Below, piece by piece: positions 41,953 to 50,725 of a DNA stretch of 64,000 bases (position 1 is the first letter of the stretch; each line of letters begins with the position of its first letter). Position numbers and translations under genes: made by a program. The notes beneath the pieces were generated by a model. The model ran no database searches, was not told the DNA's origin, and was given only the letters and a program-made list of their open reading frames with translations. The DNA comes from Pelotomaculum sp. PtaU1.Bin035 (GTDB taxonomy: Bacteria > Bacillota > Desulfotomaculia > Desulfotomaculales > Pelotomaculaceae), in the NCBI GenBank assembly GCA_002067965.1, contig MVRN01000039.1, forward strand, positions 1 to 64,000, read 5' to 3'.

Positions 41953-42852
41953 ATGGTAATTACGGCTTATGCGCGGGCTAAAATTAATTTGACACTCGAT
42001 GTGCTGGGAAAGCGGCCGGACGGTTATCACCAGGTCGAAATGGTCATGCAGTCGATTGAATTGCATGACCGTCTGGAATTTACACCGCAGCCGGGGGGTA
42101 TCTCGCTTGCGGCTCCGGGTGGGGAAGTTTCTTCCGGTGGGGATAATCTCGTATACCGGGCGGCCGACCTTCTCCGCTCCCTCGCGGGCGCCAAATACGG
42201 GGCGCATATTAAACTGGAAAAAGCTATTCCGGTAGCAGCCGGACTGGGCGGGGGATCTGCGGACGCCGCAGTTACTCTGAGTACTCTAAATAAAATTTGG
42301 GGTATGGGGCTTTCCCTTGCGGAACTGATGGCATTAGGAGAACAATTGGGTTCTGACATACCGTTTTGCCTACTGGGTGGAACAGCCCTGGCCAGCGGCA
42401 GAGGTGAGCGGCTAGAGCCGGTTCCTCCTTGCCCCCGCCTAGGCCTGGTGCTGGTGAAGCCTCCTTTCGGTGTTTCAACAGCGTTGGTTTACAGTGCTTA
42501 TAACCCCGCTCTGATTTCACAAAGGCCGAAAACCAGTGATATGGTAAAAGCTATCAAAGAAAAAAATGTTTCCGGAATTGTTCTGAACCTTGCCAATATG
42601 TTGGAACCCATAACGACGTCGATGCACCCGGAGATAGCCGTGATTAAAGAGAGGCTGATGGAGGCGGGCGCTTTGGGCGTTCTTATGTCCGGCAGCGGCC
42701 CGACCGTCTTTGGGGTAACCGCCGGCCTTAAAGCTGCCTGCGAAGTAGCCGGCCGCTATAAAAACCGCGGTGAGCAAGTGCTGGTAACGGAGACTTTCAA
42801 CCCGCGCCGGTGCGACAACAAGCCCGTATGCCAAATTATACGCCGGCGCTAA
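41953..42852 (+). CDS. ispE: 4-diphosphocytidyl-2-C-methyl-D-erythritol kinase
   Basis: GHMP kinase of the non-mevalonate isoprenoid pathway. 299 residues: AYARAKINLTLDVLGKRPDGYH with the catalytic Lys, the ATP loop PVAAGLGGGSADAA, LGSDIPFCLLGGTA and MSGSGPTVFG. ATG start close behind GGGGGAT. As in Bacillus it precedes a regulator gene and spoVG, although veg and sspF are missing upstream and the regulator is of GntR rather than PurR type. Confidence 0.96.
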   Translation: MVITAYARAKINLTLDVLGKRPDGYHQVEMVMQSIELHDRLEFTPQPGGISLAAPGGEVSSGGDNLVYRAADLLRSLAGAKYGAHIKLEKAIPVAAGLGGGSADAAVTLSTLNKIWGMGLSLAELMALGEQLGSDIPFCLLGGTALASGRGERLEPVPPCPRLGLVLVKPPFGVSTALVYSAYNPALISQRPKTSDMVKAIKEKNVSGIVLNLANMLEPITTSMHPEIAVIKERLMEAGALGVLMSGSGPTVFGVTAGLKAACEVAGRYKNRGEQVLVTETFNPRRCDNKPVCQIIRRR

Positions 42853-42933
42853 TAGTTGCGCACTTGCAGTACAGGTTATAGTAAGGTTAAAATAAATATA
42901 ACGTTTGTTGCAAATATTCACAGGAGGGACAAT

Positions 42934-43629
42934 ATGGATCAACCCAGATTAATACCGATAAAGCTGGACAATTATAAACCTCTTAGGGAATTGGTTTTTG
43001 AGTCTCTCCGGGAAGCGATTATCCTGGGCCGGCTCATACCCGGGGAACGTCTGATGGAAGTGCAATTGGCCGAAGAAATGGGGGTAAGCCGCACCCCGGT
43101 CCGTGAAGCGATCAGAAAACTGGAACTGGAGGGTTTTGTTGCCATGGTCCCCCGTAAAGGGGCCTATGTGGCCAGCATCACCATGAAGGATATAGTGGAT
43201 GTTTTTGAAGTGCGGGCGGCGCTGGAGGGGATGGCCGCCGGGCTGGCGGCGGAGCGGATCACCGAAGAGGAGATGGACCAGCTTGAACGTTCTTTGGTAC
43301 ATATTGTCGAGTCTAATTCGGGTGACGACATAGACGCCGTCGTCCAGTGGGATACTACTTTTCACGGCCTTATTTATCAGTCGTCCCGCAACCAACGTTT
43401 AGTACAGATCATTACTCATCTTCAGGAGCAGATCCAGCGTTTTAGGATGACCTCCTTATCGCAGCCCGGACGGACCAAGGGCGCCCTGGACGAGCATAAA
43501 AAGATAGTCGAGGCTATATCTGACCGTAATGTGGAACTGGCTCAGTCATTGGCCCGGGAACATATAGAGAACGCAGAACAAAGTCTTTTGAACGCCATTA
43601 GATCAGAAAGGAAGATTGCTGATGGTTGA
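42934..43629 (+). CDS. GntR/FadR-family transcription regulator
   Basis: 231 residues. N-terminal winged helix (about 15-80: LREAIILGRLIPGERLMEVQLAEEMGVSRTPVREAIRKLELEG) and C-terminal FCD ligand-binding domain with metal-type residues (DTTFHGLIYQSS, EHKKIVEAI, AREHIENAE). Start ATG 42934 behind AGGAGGG; the longer open frame is not supported. It overlaps the next gene by eight bases, so it is coupled to the nucleotidyltransferase. The effector is unknown, probably a small carboxylic acid by family. Confidence 0.92.
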   Translation: MDQPRLIPIKLDNYKPLRELVFESLREAIILGRLIPGERLMEVQLAEEMGVSRTPVREAIRKLELEGFVAMVPRKGAYVASITMKDIVDVFEVRAALEGMAAGLAAERITEEEMDQLERSLVHIVESNSGDDIDAVVQWDTTFHGLIYQSSRNQRLVQIITHLQEQIQRFRMTSLSQPGRTKGALDEHKKIVEAISDRNVELAQSLAREHIENAEQSLLNAIRSERKIADG

Positions 43630-44377
43630 TGCCGTGGTACTGGCCGGGAGTCTTAATGACGGTCCATTGAAGGAATGCAGCCCGGCCCGCTATGAGGCGT
43701 TGATACCGGTAGGCTCAAAGACCATGGTAGAGCATGTGGTGGAAGCGCTTCTACGCGCCCGGCAGATCGGGCGGGTCCTGGTAGTCGGCCCCGTGGAAGA
43801 ACTCTCCCCGCTGCTGGCCGGCGAGAGGGTGCTGCTGGCCGGCGCGGCTGGCGGTATTATGGAGAATATAGAGGCGGGATTAAAGCATTTGCCGGGAGAA
43901 AAAAGAGTGCTTTTGGTCACCTCGGATATTCCCATGCTGACCCCCCGGTCGGTTGACGACTTTTTGGAACTCTGCGGTGATATGTCGGGTGACCTCTACT
44001 ACCCAATTATTTCAAAACAAGTGGTGGAAAGGCATTTTGCCTCAACGAAACGTACATACGTCACCTTAAAGGAAGGGGTCTATACGGGAGGAAATCTTTT
44101 CCTGTTTAACCCTTCGGCTTTTAAACAGTGTGTTCAGAACGGCCAAAAGATCATTAATCAGCGCAAAAGCCCGCTTGGACTCTGCCGTTTGATCGGATTG
44201 TCTTTTCTTGTGAATTATTTGCTGCATATCCTCACGATAAGGGATGTACAGAAAAAAGCGTCCGACCTGCTGGGAATCAGGGGAGAAGTGGTTATTTCCC
44301 AGTACCCGGAAGTGGGTGTGGACGTTGATAAGCCCGGTGACCTGGAACTGGCTATCCAGAATATAGGAATAAGCTGA
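43622..44377 (+). CDS. MobA-like nucleotidyltransferase family protein
   Basis: 251 residues. An NTP-transferase fold: VDAVVLAGSLNDGPL, VGSKTMVEHVVEALL, LLVTSDIPMLTP (DxPxL type) and GGNLFLFNP. The C-terminal 90 residues are less typical. Similar proteins are found next to glmU and IspE in Peptococcaceae; substrate not known. ATG 43622 with AGAAAGGAAG upstream, inside the end of the GntR gene. It is followed directly by the threonine ammonia-lyase. Confidence 0.75.
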   Translation: MVDAVVLAGSLNDGPLKECSPARYEALIPVGSKTMVEHVVEALLRARQIGRVLVVGPVEELSPLLAGERVLLAGAAGGIMENIEAGLKHLPGEKRVLLVTSDIPMLTPRSVDDFLELCGDMSGDLYYPIISKQVVERHFASTKRTYVTLKEGVYTGGNLFLFNPSAFKQCVQNGQKIINQRKSPLGLCRLIGLSFLVNYLLHILTIRDVQKKASDLLGIRGEVVISQYPEVGVDVDKPGDLELAIQNIGIS

Positions 44378-45616
44378 ATGGGGGTCGTTTTCCAAATGGC
44401 GTTAAGCCAACTGACTCTGGAAAATATTTACCAGGCCTGGCGCCGCCTGGCCTGGGTAGCCCGCCGCACCCCGCTGGATTATTCCACAACTTTCAGTGAG
44501 ATGACTGGCAACGCGGTTTACTTGAAGCTTGAAAATATGCAGAAGACCGGTTCTTTTAAAATCCGCGGAGCCTATAATAAAGTTATAAACCTTAGCGAGG
44601 AGGAACGTGCCCGCGGCGTGATTGCCGCCTCCGCCGGGAATCACGCCCAGGGTTTGGCCTACGCCGCCGCCAGGGCGGGTATTAAATGCACTATTGTGAT
44701 GCCTGCCGGAGCGCCCATTTCAAAAGTTATGGCTACCCGGGGATACGGCGCAGAGGTAATTCTGGCCGGGGACGGGTATGAAGAGGCCTGCCAGTTGGCT
44801 GGCGAACTGCAGCGCAAGGGCGGCGCCACGCTCGTACATGGTTTTGATGATCCCGAGATCATCGCCGGACAGGGAACCGTCGCCTTGGAACTAATGAATG
44901 ATTTGCCGGATGTCGAGGCGGTACTGGTTCCGGTAGGTGGGGGCGGGCTGCTTGCCGGTATCTCCTTCGCGCTGAAACAAATGAGGCAAGGTATCCGGAT
45001 AATCGGTGTCCAGGCTGAAGGAGCGCCGTCGATGTACCATTCTTTCAGGAAAGGATACCTTCAGGAAATTAAAGGCGCCGGTACATTTGCTGACGGAATT
45101 GCTGTGCGAAAACCGGGGGAAACCACGTTTGATCTAATCCGGCATTATGTTGACGAAATCGTGGCCGTTAATGACGAGGAAATTGCCAGCGCCATCCTGC
45201 TGCTGCTGGAAAGGTCCAAGATCGTTGTTGAGGGCGCCGGGGCGGTAGGATTGGCGGCTTTAATCCATAATAAAACGGCTCTCAAAAACGCCAAAACGGC
45301 AGTTGTGTTAAGTGGCGGTAACATTGATGTAAATATTCTTTCAATTATTATTGAGCGCGGGCTTGCTAAAACGGGCCGGTATGTCCGCGTGCGCGCCGTC
45401 GTGACAGACCGGCCGGGCAGCCTCTCAAAACTACTCTCCGCTGTGGCCGGTACCCAGGCTAATGTCATCACCGTCGCCCATGACCGGCTCAAGCAGAATA
45501 TACCCTTAAAACAGGTTGAGGTGGAACTTGCCCTGGAAACTAGAAATAAAGAACATGTTGACCAAATAATAGGCGGTTTGGCTCTGGAGGGATACTTTCC
45601 GGAAATAATTTCATAA
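44378..45616 (+). CDS. ilvA: Threonine ammonia-lyase with ACT domain
   Basis: PLP enzyme that deaminates threonine to 2-oxobutanoate. 412 residues: PLP lysine in TGSFKIRGA, SAGNHAQG, the phosphate loop VPVGGGGLLAG, and SGGNID; C-terminal ACT domain (about 330-412: RYVRVRAVVTDRPGSLSKLL). That size and single ACT domain suit the biodegradative/TdcB-like or short IlvA form. The ATG immediately follows the preceding stop (TGAATG). A second ATG six codons in is also possible. Coupling with a GntR regulator suggests controlled catabolic use. Confidence 0.93.
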   Translation: MGVVFQMALSQLTLENIYQAWRRLAWVARRTPLDYSTTFSEMTGNAVYLKLENMQKTGSFKIRGAYNKVINLSEEERARGVIAASAGNHAQGLAYAAARAGIKCTIVMPAGAPISKVMATRGYGAEVILAGDGYEEACQLAGELQRKGGATLVHGFDDPEIIAGQGTVALELMNDLPDVEAVLVPVGGGGLLAGISFALKQMRQGIRIIGVQAEGAPSMYHSFRKGYLQEIKGAGTFADGIAVRKPGETTFDLIRHYVDEIVAVNDEEIASAILLLLERSKIVVEGAGAVGLAALIHNKTALKNAKTAVVLSGGNIDVNILSIIIERGLAKTGRYVRVRAVVTDRPGSLSKLLSAVAGTQANVITVAHDRLKQNIPLKQVEVELALETRNKEHVDQIIGGLALEGYFPEIIS

Positions 45617-45652
45617 TTCAGGAATAATTTTCTTAAACATTTGGAAAATAGA

Positions 45653-45679
45653 AGGATTTTGCCAGCCAATGTAGAAAAT
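45653..45679 (+). promoter_or_regulatory. Sigma-H-like promoter before spoVG
   Basis: AGGATTT (45653-45659, within GAAGGATTTT), 14-base gap, GAAAAT (45674-45679). This fits the sigma-H form (RnAGGAwww, then GAAT) except for one base in the -10. spoVG is a classic sigma-H gene in Bacillus. Confidence 0.5.
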
Positions 45680-45724
45680 AACAAATTAGAGCGGTAACAA
45701 AGGGTTGGAGAGGTGGTGATTTTC

Positions 45725-45979
45725 GTGGAAGTTACCGACGTAAGAGTGCGCAAGGTTTTAGTAGAAGGAAGAATGAAAGCGATAGTATCGGTAACTTTGG
45801 ATGATTCCTTTGTAATTCACGATGTCAAAGTGGTAGAGGGGCATAACGGGTTGTTTGTTGCCATGCCGAGCCGGAAGACTCCGGACGGTGAATTTCGCGA
45901 TATAGCACATCCGATCACTTCTTCTGCCCGCGAATTGATTCAATCCGCTGTGCTTCATGCCTATGGCGAGGCTATTTAG
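45725..45979 (+). CDS. spoVG: Septation/regulatory RNA-binding protein SpoVG
   Basis: 84 residues beginning [11 protein letters not shown], with [41 protein letters not shown] and a C-terminal helix. This is a complete SpoVG, a pleiotropic nucleic-acid-binding regulator needed for normal asymmetric septation and other late functions. The GTG start at 45725 follows GAGGTGG; four extra upstream codons in the open frame are unlikely. It sits before glmU-prs as in Bacillus and is followed by a strong terminator. Confidence 0.96.
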   Translation: MEVTDVRVRKVLVEGRMKAIVSVTLDDSFVIHDVKVVEGHNGLFVAMPSRKTPDGEFRDIAHPITSSARELIQSAVLHAYGEAI

Positions 45980-46014
45980 TCAAAATATCATGAATTTTTC
46001 AACTTTATCATGTT

Positions 46015-46037
46015 AGAGAGCGTAAGCTCTCTTTTTT
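46015..46037 (+). terminator. Terminator after spoVG
   Basis: AGAGAGC-GTAA-GCTCTCT followed by six T. Perfect seven-bp stem. Confidence 0.92.
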
Positions 46038-46126
46038 CTTCGATGTTAAAAGGAAATAAAAAATTTATGTAGAATTACCTTGTGGAATAAGATAATACTG
46101 TATTATATATCAAAGGAGGTCGCCGG

Positions 46127-47509
46127 ATGGACCTGGCGGCAGTTATACTGGCAGCTGGCAAAGGTACCCGGATGAAGTCAAAATTACCCAAGGTGTTGCA
46201 TCCGGTATGTGGCAGCCCGATGTTGTCCTGCGTCATTGACGCTGTAACTGGGGCAGGTGTGGGAAAGACGGTGGTCGTTGCAGGTTGCGGCGCTGATCTG
46301 GTTGCCCGCGAGGTTGGCGGCAGGGCGGAAGTGGTTCTCCAGGCCGAACAGTTGGGGACTGCCCACGCTTTAGCGCAGGCCGGGCCTTTATTGAGAGATT
46401 TCACGGGATCCCTGCTCGTCTTATGCGGCGATACTCCTTTAATTGAAGCCGGGACTTTGGCTGATTTGATTGATAATCACCGGGCCACGGGAGTTTCCGC
46501 CACGGTGCTGACCACTGAAATGGCGGATCCGGCAGGTTACGGCCGGGTCGTCCGGGACGGACAGGGCCGGGTGGCCAAAATAGTTGAACAGAAAGACGCC
46601 TCTCCGGCCGAAGAGCAAGTCCGGGAAGTAAATACCGGCATTTACTGCTTTGAGGTAGCCGGCCTTTTTAATGCCCTGGATCGGATCACGCCGGCCAATG
46701 CCCAGGGCGAGTATTACCTCACAGATATTATTGATATTTACGTCAGGAGCGGGCAGGCCGTGGGAGCTGTTATACTTAAGGATCCCAATGAGGTTAAAGG
46801 TATCAACGACCGTGTGCAACTGGCTGAAGTTGAGCAATATATGCGCCGGCGGGTGCTGGGAGATTTAATGAAGGCCGGGGTGACCGTAATAGACCCGCTC
46901 TCCACCTTTGTGGACCGTAATGCCCGGGTGGGGTGCGACACGGTGATCCACCCCTTTACTATCATCGAAGGTAAAACGGTAATTGGTGAGGACTGTGTTA
47001 TCGGACCCGGCGCGCGGTTGGTTGACTCCACCGTGGGGAACGGTGTTTCTATTCAAAATTCAGTTATATTGAAAAGCTATTTGGGAGACCGTTGTTCAGT
47101 CGGCCCCTTTGCTTACCTGCGGCCTGATACTAGATTGGGGCTCGGTGTCAAAGTGGGCGATTTTGTTGAAATAAAGAAATCAGTGATTGGAGACGGCAGC
47201 AAGGTGCCTCATTTAAGCTATGTGGGGGACGCTACGGTAGGCAAAAAAGTGAATATTGGAGCCGGTACCATTACCTGCAACTATGACGGCAAGAAAAAAT
47301 GGCCGACCCGCATTGGCGACGGGGCCTTTATCGGGAGCAACACCAACCTGGTCGCTCCGGTTGAGGTGGGGGAACAGGCGTTTACCGGGGCTGGCTCGAC
47401 TATCACCAAAAGTATTCCCGCCGGCGCGCTCGGCGTTGAAAGGGCGAAACAAACGGTGGTGGAAAATTGGTCCGGCAGAAAGGCCGTTAAAAAAAATACA
47501 CTATCTTAA
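46127..47509 (+). CDS. glmU: Bifunctional UDP-GlcNAc pyrophosphorylase / glucosamine-1-P acetyltransferase
   Basis: Makes UDP-N-acetylglucosamine for peptidoglycan. 460 residues: the uridylyltransferase domain ([24 protein letters not shown]) fills the first 230; the left-handed beta-helix acetyltransferase domain follows ([43 protein letters not shown]). ATG after AAAGGAGGT. Gene pair glmU-prs is conserved. Confidence 0.97.
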   Translation: MDLAAVILAAGKGTRMKSKLPKVLHPVCGSPMLSCVIDAVTGAGVGKTVVVAGCGADLVAREVGGRAEVVLQAEQLGTAHALAQAGPLLRDFTGSLLVLCGDTPLIEAGTLADLIDNHRATGVSATVLTTEMADPAGYGRVVRDGQGRVAKIVEQKDASPAEEQVREVNTGIYCFEVAGLFNALDRITPANAQGEYYLTDIIDIYVRSGQAVGAVILKDPNEVKGINDRVQLAEVEQYMRRRVLGDLMKAGVTVIDPLSTFVDRNARVGCDTVIHPFTIIEGKTVIGEDCVIGPGARLVDSTVGNGVSIQNSVILKSYLGDRCSVGPFAYLRPDTRLGLGVKVGDFVEIKKSVIGDGSKVPHLSYVGDATVGKKVNIGAGTITCNYDGKKKWPTRIGDGAFIGSNTNLVAPVEVGEQAFTGAGSTITKSIPAGALGVERAKQTVVENWSGRKAVKKNTLS

Positions 47510-47536
47510 ACCTTAATAATAAATTTGGAGGTAGGT

Positions 47537-48484
47537 ATGTCGCGCTATAAGGATCTAAAGATTTTTACCGGCAACGCCAACACCGAGCTGGCTCACGAGA
47601 TCGCTCAATATCTTGGTGTGAATGTCGGGGCGTCAAATGTCACGCATTTTTGTGACGGGGAGGTTCAAGTGAGGATTGATGAGAGTGTCAGGGGGGCTGA
47701 TGTTTTTGTTATCCAGCCTACCAGCGCTCCGGTTAATGAAAACCTGATGGAGCTCCTGATTATGATCGACGCCGTACGGCGTGCTTCTGCCCGGCGGATT
47801 ACCGCAGTGCTGCCATATTACGGGTATGCCCGGCAGGATCGGAAAGCCAGGGCCCGTGATCCCATAACCGCCAAACTGGTTGCGAATATTCTTACTGCCA
47901 GCGGCGCCAGGCGGGTTGTCACTATGGACCTGCATGCCGGACAAATCCAGGGTTTTTTTGATATACCGGTGGACCACCTGCCCGGAGTTCCCATTCTGGC
48001 TGAGTATTTTTCACAATGCGGGCTGGAGAATGTTGTGGTAGTGTCCCCCGACCTGGGGGGGGTAACCCGCGCCAGGGATTTAGCCGAGCGGATCGGCGCT
48101 CCCATCGCCATTATAGACAAGCGCCGGCCGGAGCCCAACATGGTGGAGATCACCAATATCATCGGTGCGATCCACGGTAAGACGGTAATAATGATTGACG
48201 ACATTATCGACACGGCCGGGACGATTACTAAAGGCGCGGCAGCCTTAAAACAGTGGGGCGTCAATGAGATATATGTCTGCTGTACCCATGGCGTATTGTC
48301 CGGGCCTGCGCTAAAAAGGCTGGAGGAGGCGCCGATTAAGGAAGTCGTGATTACCAACACCATTCCGGTGCCAAAAGAAAAGTTAATTGATAAAATCAAG
48401 GTCCTTTCAGTAGCGCCGCTCCTGGGTGAAGCCATAATCAGGATTCACGAAGACCTTTCTGTAAGCAAATTGTTTGATAAATAG
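47537..48484 (+). CDS. prs: Ribose-phosphate pyrophosphokinase
   Basis: PRPP synthetase, supplier for the purine pathway at the left of this window. 315 residues: [54 protein letters not shown], and the PRPP loop [13 protein letters not shown] use ATG 47537 behind GGAGGT; the TTG at 47525 overlaps that site. A run of eight G (about 48055-48062) lies in the coding region. Confidence 0.97.
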   Translation: MSRYKDLKIFTGNANTELAHEIAQYLGVNVGASNVTHFCDGEVQVRIDESVRGADVFVIQPTSAPVNENLMELLIMIDAVRRASARRITAVLPYYGYARQDRKARARDPITAKLVANILTASGARRVVTMDLHAGQIQGFFDIPVDHLPGVPILAEYFSQCGLENVVVVSPDLGGVTRARDLAERIGAPIAIIDKRRPEPNMVEITNIIGAIHGKTVIMIDDIIDTAGTITKGAAALKQWGVNEIYVCCTHGVLSGPALKRLEEAPIKEVVITNTIPVPKEKLIDKIKVLSVAPLLGEAIIRIHEDLSVSKLFDK

Positions 48485-48488
48485 TGCC

Positions 48489-48508
48489 GGCGGGCTAAAT
48501 GGCCCGTC
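48489..48508 (+). terminator. Hairpin after prs
   Basis: GGCGGGC-TAAATG-GCCCGTC, seven bp with one G-T pair. The tail TATCTTTTGATTTTC is T-rich. It overlaps no gene but lies next to the following promoter. Confidence 0.5.
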
Positions 48509-48514
48509 TATCTT

Positions 48515-48543
48515 TTGATTTTCTTCGCGCGTAGGGGTATAAT
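48515..48543 (+). promoter_or_regulatory. Sigma-A promoter before yyzM leader
   Basis: TTGATT (48515-48520), exactly 17 bases, TATAAT (48538-48543). A near-consensus promoter that would start an RNA near 48550, leaving a leader of about 100 bases before yyzM. Confidence 0.7.
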
Positions 48544-48572
48544 ATGAGAAATATGAATAGTAGCAGGAGGTG

Positions 48573-48616
48573 AATCCTTATATGTTTATTGAATATTCAA
48601 TATATATATAAGGATT
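48573..48616 (+). repeat. Long palindrome covering a micro-ORF
   Basis: AATCCTTATAT (48573-48583) and ATATAAGGATT (48606-48616) form a perfect 11-bp stem. The loop contains the palindrome ATTGAATATTCAAT (48588-48601). AGGAGGTGA (48565-48573) lies immediately 5', and the ATG of a nine-codon frame lies in the left arm. No T run follows, so it is more likely a translational or stability control than a terminator. Confidence 0.6.
48582..48611 (+). CDS. Possible 9-codon leader peptide
   Basis: MFIEYSIYI then TAA. It has one of the strongest Shine-Dalgarno sequences in the window (AGGAGGTGA, eight bases upstream), lies entirely inside the palindrome, and precedes yyzM. The protein itself shows no recognisable feature. 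It could be a leader peptide or a false start site. Confidence 0.3.
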   Translation: MFIEYSIYI

Positions 48617-48647
48617 GTGTTCAATTGGCCGGGGGAGGTCTGTAAGT

Positions 48648-48842
48648 TTGCAAAAATATTCAATAGGCGATGTGGTTAGGACCAGGAAACCCCACCCATG
48701 TGGCGGTGATTTGTGGGAAATAATGCGGACAGGGGTGGACTTCCGGATCAAATGCTTGAAATGTGGAAGGGTGCTGTTATTGCCCCGTCCCAAATTTGAA
48801 AAATCAGTGAAGGAAAAAACGAAAGAATGCACAAATGTTTAA
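48648..48842 (+). CDS. yyzM: DUF951 (YyzM-like) small protein
   Basis: 64 residues; the family pattern is clear: GDVVRTRKPHPCGGDLWEI, then DFRIKCLKCGRVLLLPRPKFEK, with cysteines that could bind zinc. Function unknown. TTG start nine bases after GGGGGAGG. It commonly lies near rpsF-ssb-rpsR in Firmicutes, as it does here. Confidence 0.85.
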   Translation: MQKYSIGDVVRTRKPHPCGGDLWEIMRTGVDFRIKCLKCGRVLLLPRPKFEKSVKEKTKECTNV

Positions 48843-48860
48843 AAAAAGGAGAGTGAAAGG

Positions 48861-49763
48861 ATGAACTCGAACAGGAAAGTCCAGACTCCGGAAGCAAGGG
48901 TCAATTCGGTAGCGGTATTATTGTTTGTTTTGATTGCTGTTATAGGCTTTATCGTTGGGTCTTCCTTAAACAGTCTGCTAATCTCCGGTATCTTTATTAT
49001 TGTTGCGGCGCTTATCGCCTTTTCAGTGAAAATCGCCAGGCAATGGGAAAAGGCGGTTATCCTCAGGTTGGGTAAATTTAAAGGTCTGGCCGGGCCGGGG
49101 CTCTTTCTTGTTATTCCGGTAATTGATTCTGTGTCGTCCTGGATCGACCACCGGATAATAGCCGACCCTTTCAACGCCGAACAAACGCTTACCAAAGACA
49201 CTGTCCCGGTTGATGTGGACGCCGTCCTTTTTTGGATGGTCAGGGATGCGGAAAAAGCGGCGCTTGAGGTCGAGCGCTATAAGGAAGCTGTGTCCTGGGC
49301 GGCGCAGACTGCCCTTCGCGACATTATCGGCAAGACATTACTTTCAGAAATGCTGGCGGGCAGGGATCAAATTGACGAAGAACTGAAGAAAGTGATTGAC
49401 GAGCGTACTGAGCCGTGGGGTATTTCAGTCCGGTCGGTAGAGATCCGTGATGTGATCATTCCGTCAAATCTTCAGGACGCCATGTCCCGCGAAGCACAGG
49501 CTGAGCGGGAGCGTAAGGCCAGGATCATTCTGGGCACGGCGGAAACGGAAATTGCGGAGAAGTTTGCCGAAGCGGCTAAAACTTATGAAAATAGTCCGGT
49601 TGGCCTGCAGTTGAGGGCCATGAATATACTCTACGAGGGACTAAAAGAAAAAGGAGCATTGGTGGTGGTGCCAAGCTCAGTCGTGGAAACCATGGGGCTG
49701 GGGACCATATCCGGCCTGTCGGCCATGGCGCGGTACCACCCCCCCCGGGGCGCCGGACGATAG
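48861..49763 (+). CDS. Slipin (SPFH/band 7) membrane protein
   Basis: 300 residues. Two close hydrophobic segments (about 17-35 and 39-55) precede the SPFH domain, typical of bacterial slipins: WEKAVILRLGKFKGLAGPGLFLVIP, TKDTVPVDVDAVLFW, and the charged coiled-coil part AMSREAQAERERKARI. Probably forms membrane microdomains. The partner NfeD-type gene often found beside slipins is not seen. A run of eight C occurs at the 3' end (49739-49746). ATG after AAAAGGAGAG. Confidence 0.9.
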   Translation: MNSNRKVQTPEARVNSVAVLLFVLIAVIGFIVGSSLNSLLISGIFIIVAALIAFSVKIARQWEKAVILRLGKFKGLAGPGLFLVIPVIDSVSSWIDHRIIADPFNAEQTLTKDTVPVDVDAVLFWMVRDAEKAALEVERYKEAVSWAAQTALRDIIGKTLLSEMLAGRDQIDEELKKVIDERTEPWGISVRSVEIRDVIIPSNLQDAMSREAQAERERKARIILGTAETEIAEKFAEAAKTYENSPVGLQLRAMNILYEGLKEKGALVVVPSSVVETMGLGTISGLSAMARYHPPRGAGR

Positions 49764-49811
49764 TGGAGCGGGCGAGAGATCATAGTTGTCACGCATCTTT
49801 TTTCTTGAACC

Positions 49812-49840
49812 TTGCTAATCAGAAAACACTATGCTATAAT
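49812..49840 (+). promoter_or_regulatory. rpsF promoter, extended -10
   Basis: TTGCTA (49812-49817), 17 bases, TATAAT (49835-49840) preceded by TGC, giving an extended -10 (TGnTATAAT). The leader of about 75 bases includes a small hairpin, CTAC...GTAG, near 49880-49895, which might be the site for autoregulation by S6/S18. Confidence 0.7.
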
Positions 49841-49925
49841 TTGTTGGTCAAAATTTGCATTTTGACTTTCCACCCTGCTCTACTTCTGAGGTAGGGCCAT
49901 AGTCCATAGGGAGGAGGTGAGTGGT

Positions 49926-50213
49926 TTGCGCAAGTACGAGGTAGTCTTTGTTCTTCGCCCTGATTTGGACGAGGAGAAAAACACGGAGGTCATTGAAAAA
50001 TTCAAAGGCCTAATTGAAAGCCAAGGCGGCGAGGTACTTAAGCTGGATAAATGGGGTAAGCGCAGGCTGGCCTATGAGGTGAAAGACGTCAGGGAAGGCT
50101 TTTACGTTGTGCTCCATATGAATGCGGAATCCAAAGTATCGTCGGAGCTTGACCGTGTGTTTAGGATTACAGACGAAGTGCTTCGACATATCATTGTCCG
50201 CGAAGATGAATAA
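49926..50213 (+). CDS. rpsF: 30S ribosomal protein S6
   Basis: 95 residues: [40 protein letters not shown]. Binds S18 on the small subunit platform. I choose TTG 49926, seven bases after AGGAGGT; the GTG at 49917 overlaps that site. First gene of the rpsF-ssb-rpsR operon. Confidence 0.96.
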   Translation: MRKYEVVFVLRPDLDEEKNTEVIEKFKGLIESQGGEVLKLDKWGKRRLAYEVKDVREGFYVVLHMNAESKVSSELDRVFRITDEVLRHIIVREDE

Positions 50214-50261
50214 AACCGATCCCGGGTTTACCGGAGACTGAAAGACTGAGGCGGTGGGAAT

Positions 50262-50675
50262 ATGCTAAATAAAGTAATCTTAATCGGCCGGCTTACCAAG
50301 GACCCTGAACTGCGCTATACACCGAACGGGATTGCTGTGGCAAGGTTTACCCTGGCGGTTGACCGCCGTCAGTCGAAGGACCGGGAGAAAGAAGCCGATT
50401 TTATTGATATTGTTGTTTGGCAGAAACAGGCTGAAACATGCGCGAGCTATCTAGGTAAAGGTAGGCTGGTCGCTGTTGATGGCAGGCTTCAGATTCGCTC
50501 CTACGACGACAGCCAGGGTATCCGCAGAAAGGCTGCCGAGGTTATAGCCGAAAGTGTTCGCTTCCTTGACCGCGCCAAAGAGGGCGGAGCCGCTTCCGGC
50601 GGTATTGCCCGTGGCGACGAAAATGGAGGGTATGGCAGCGAAATTGGTTTTAATGAAAATGACATTCCGTTCTGA
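50262..50675 (+). CDS. ssb: Single-stranded DNA-binding protein
   Basis: 137 residues: OB-fold (MLNKVILIGRLTKDPELRYTPNG, ADFIDIVVWQKQAE) and an acidic tail ending DIPF, the interaction peptide of bacterial SSB. ATG behind GAGGCGGTGG. It sits between rpsF and rpsR as in Bacillus ssbA. Confidence 0.96.
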   Translation: MLNKVILIGRLTKDPELRYTPNGIAVARFTLAVDRRQSKDREKEADFIDIVVWQKQAETCASYLGKGRLVAVDGRLQIRSYDDSQGIRRKAAEVIAESVRFLDRAKEGGAASGGIARGDENGGYGSEIGFNENDIPF

Positions 50676-50725
50676 AAAAATGCGGCAGCCTCTATTTAGG
50701 CGCCGGGGTGAGGAGGAGAAGCTGA

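Noticed and set aside
45145-45753. 202-codon minus-strand frame
   Set aside because: Lies almost wholly inside the threonine ammonia-lyase gene, Ser/Thr-rich shadow composition, no ribosome site.
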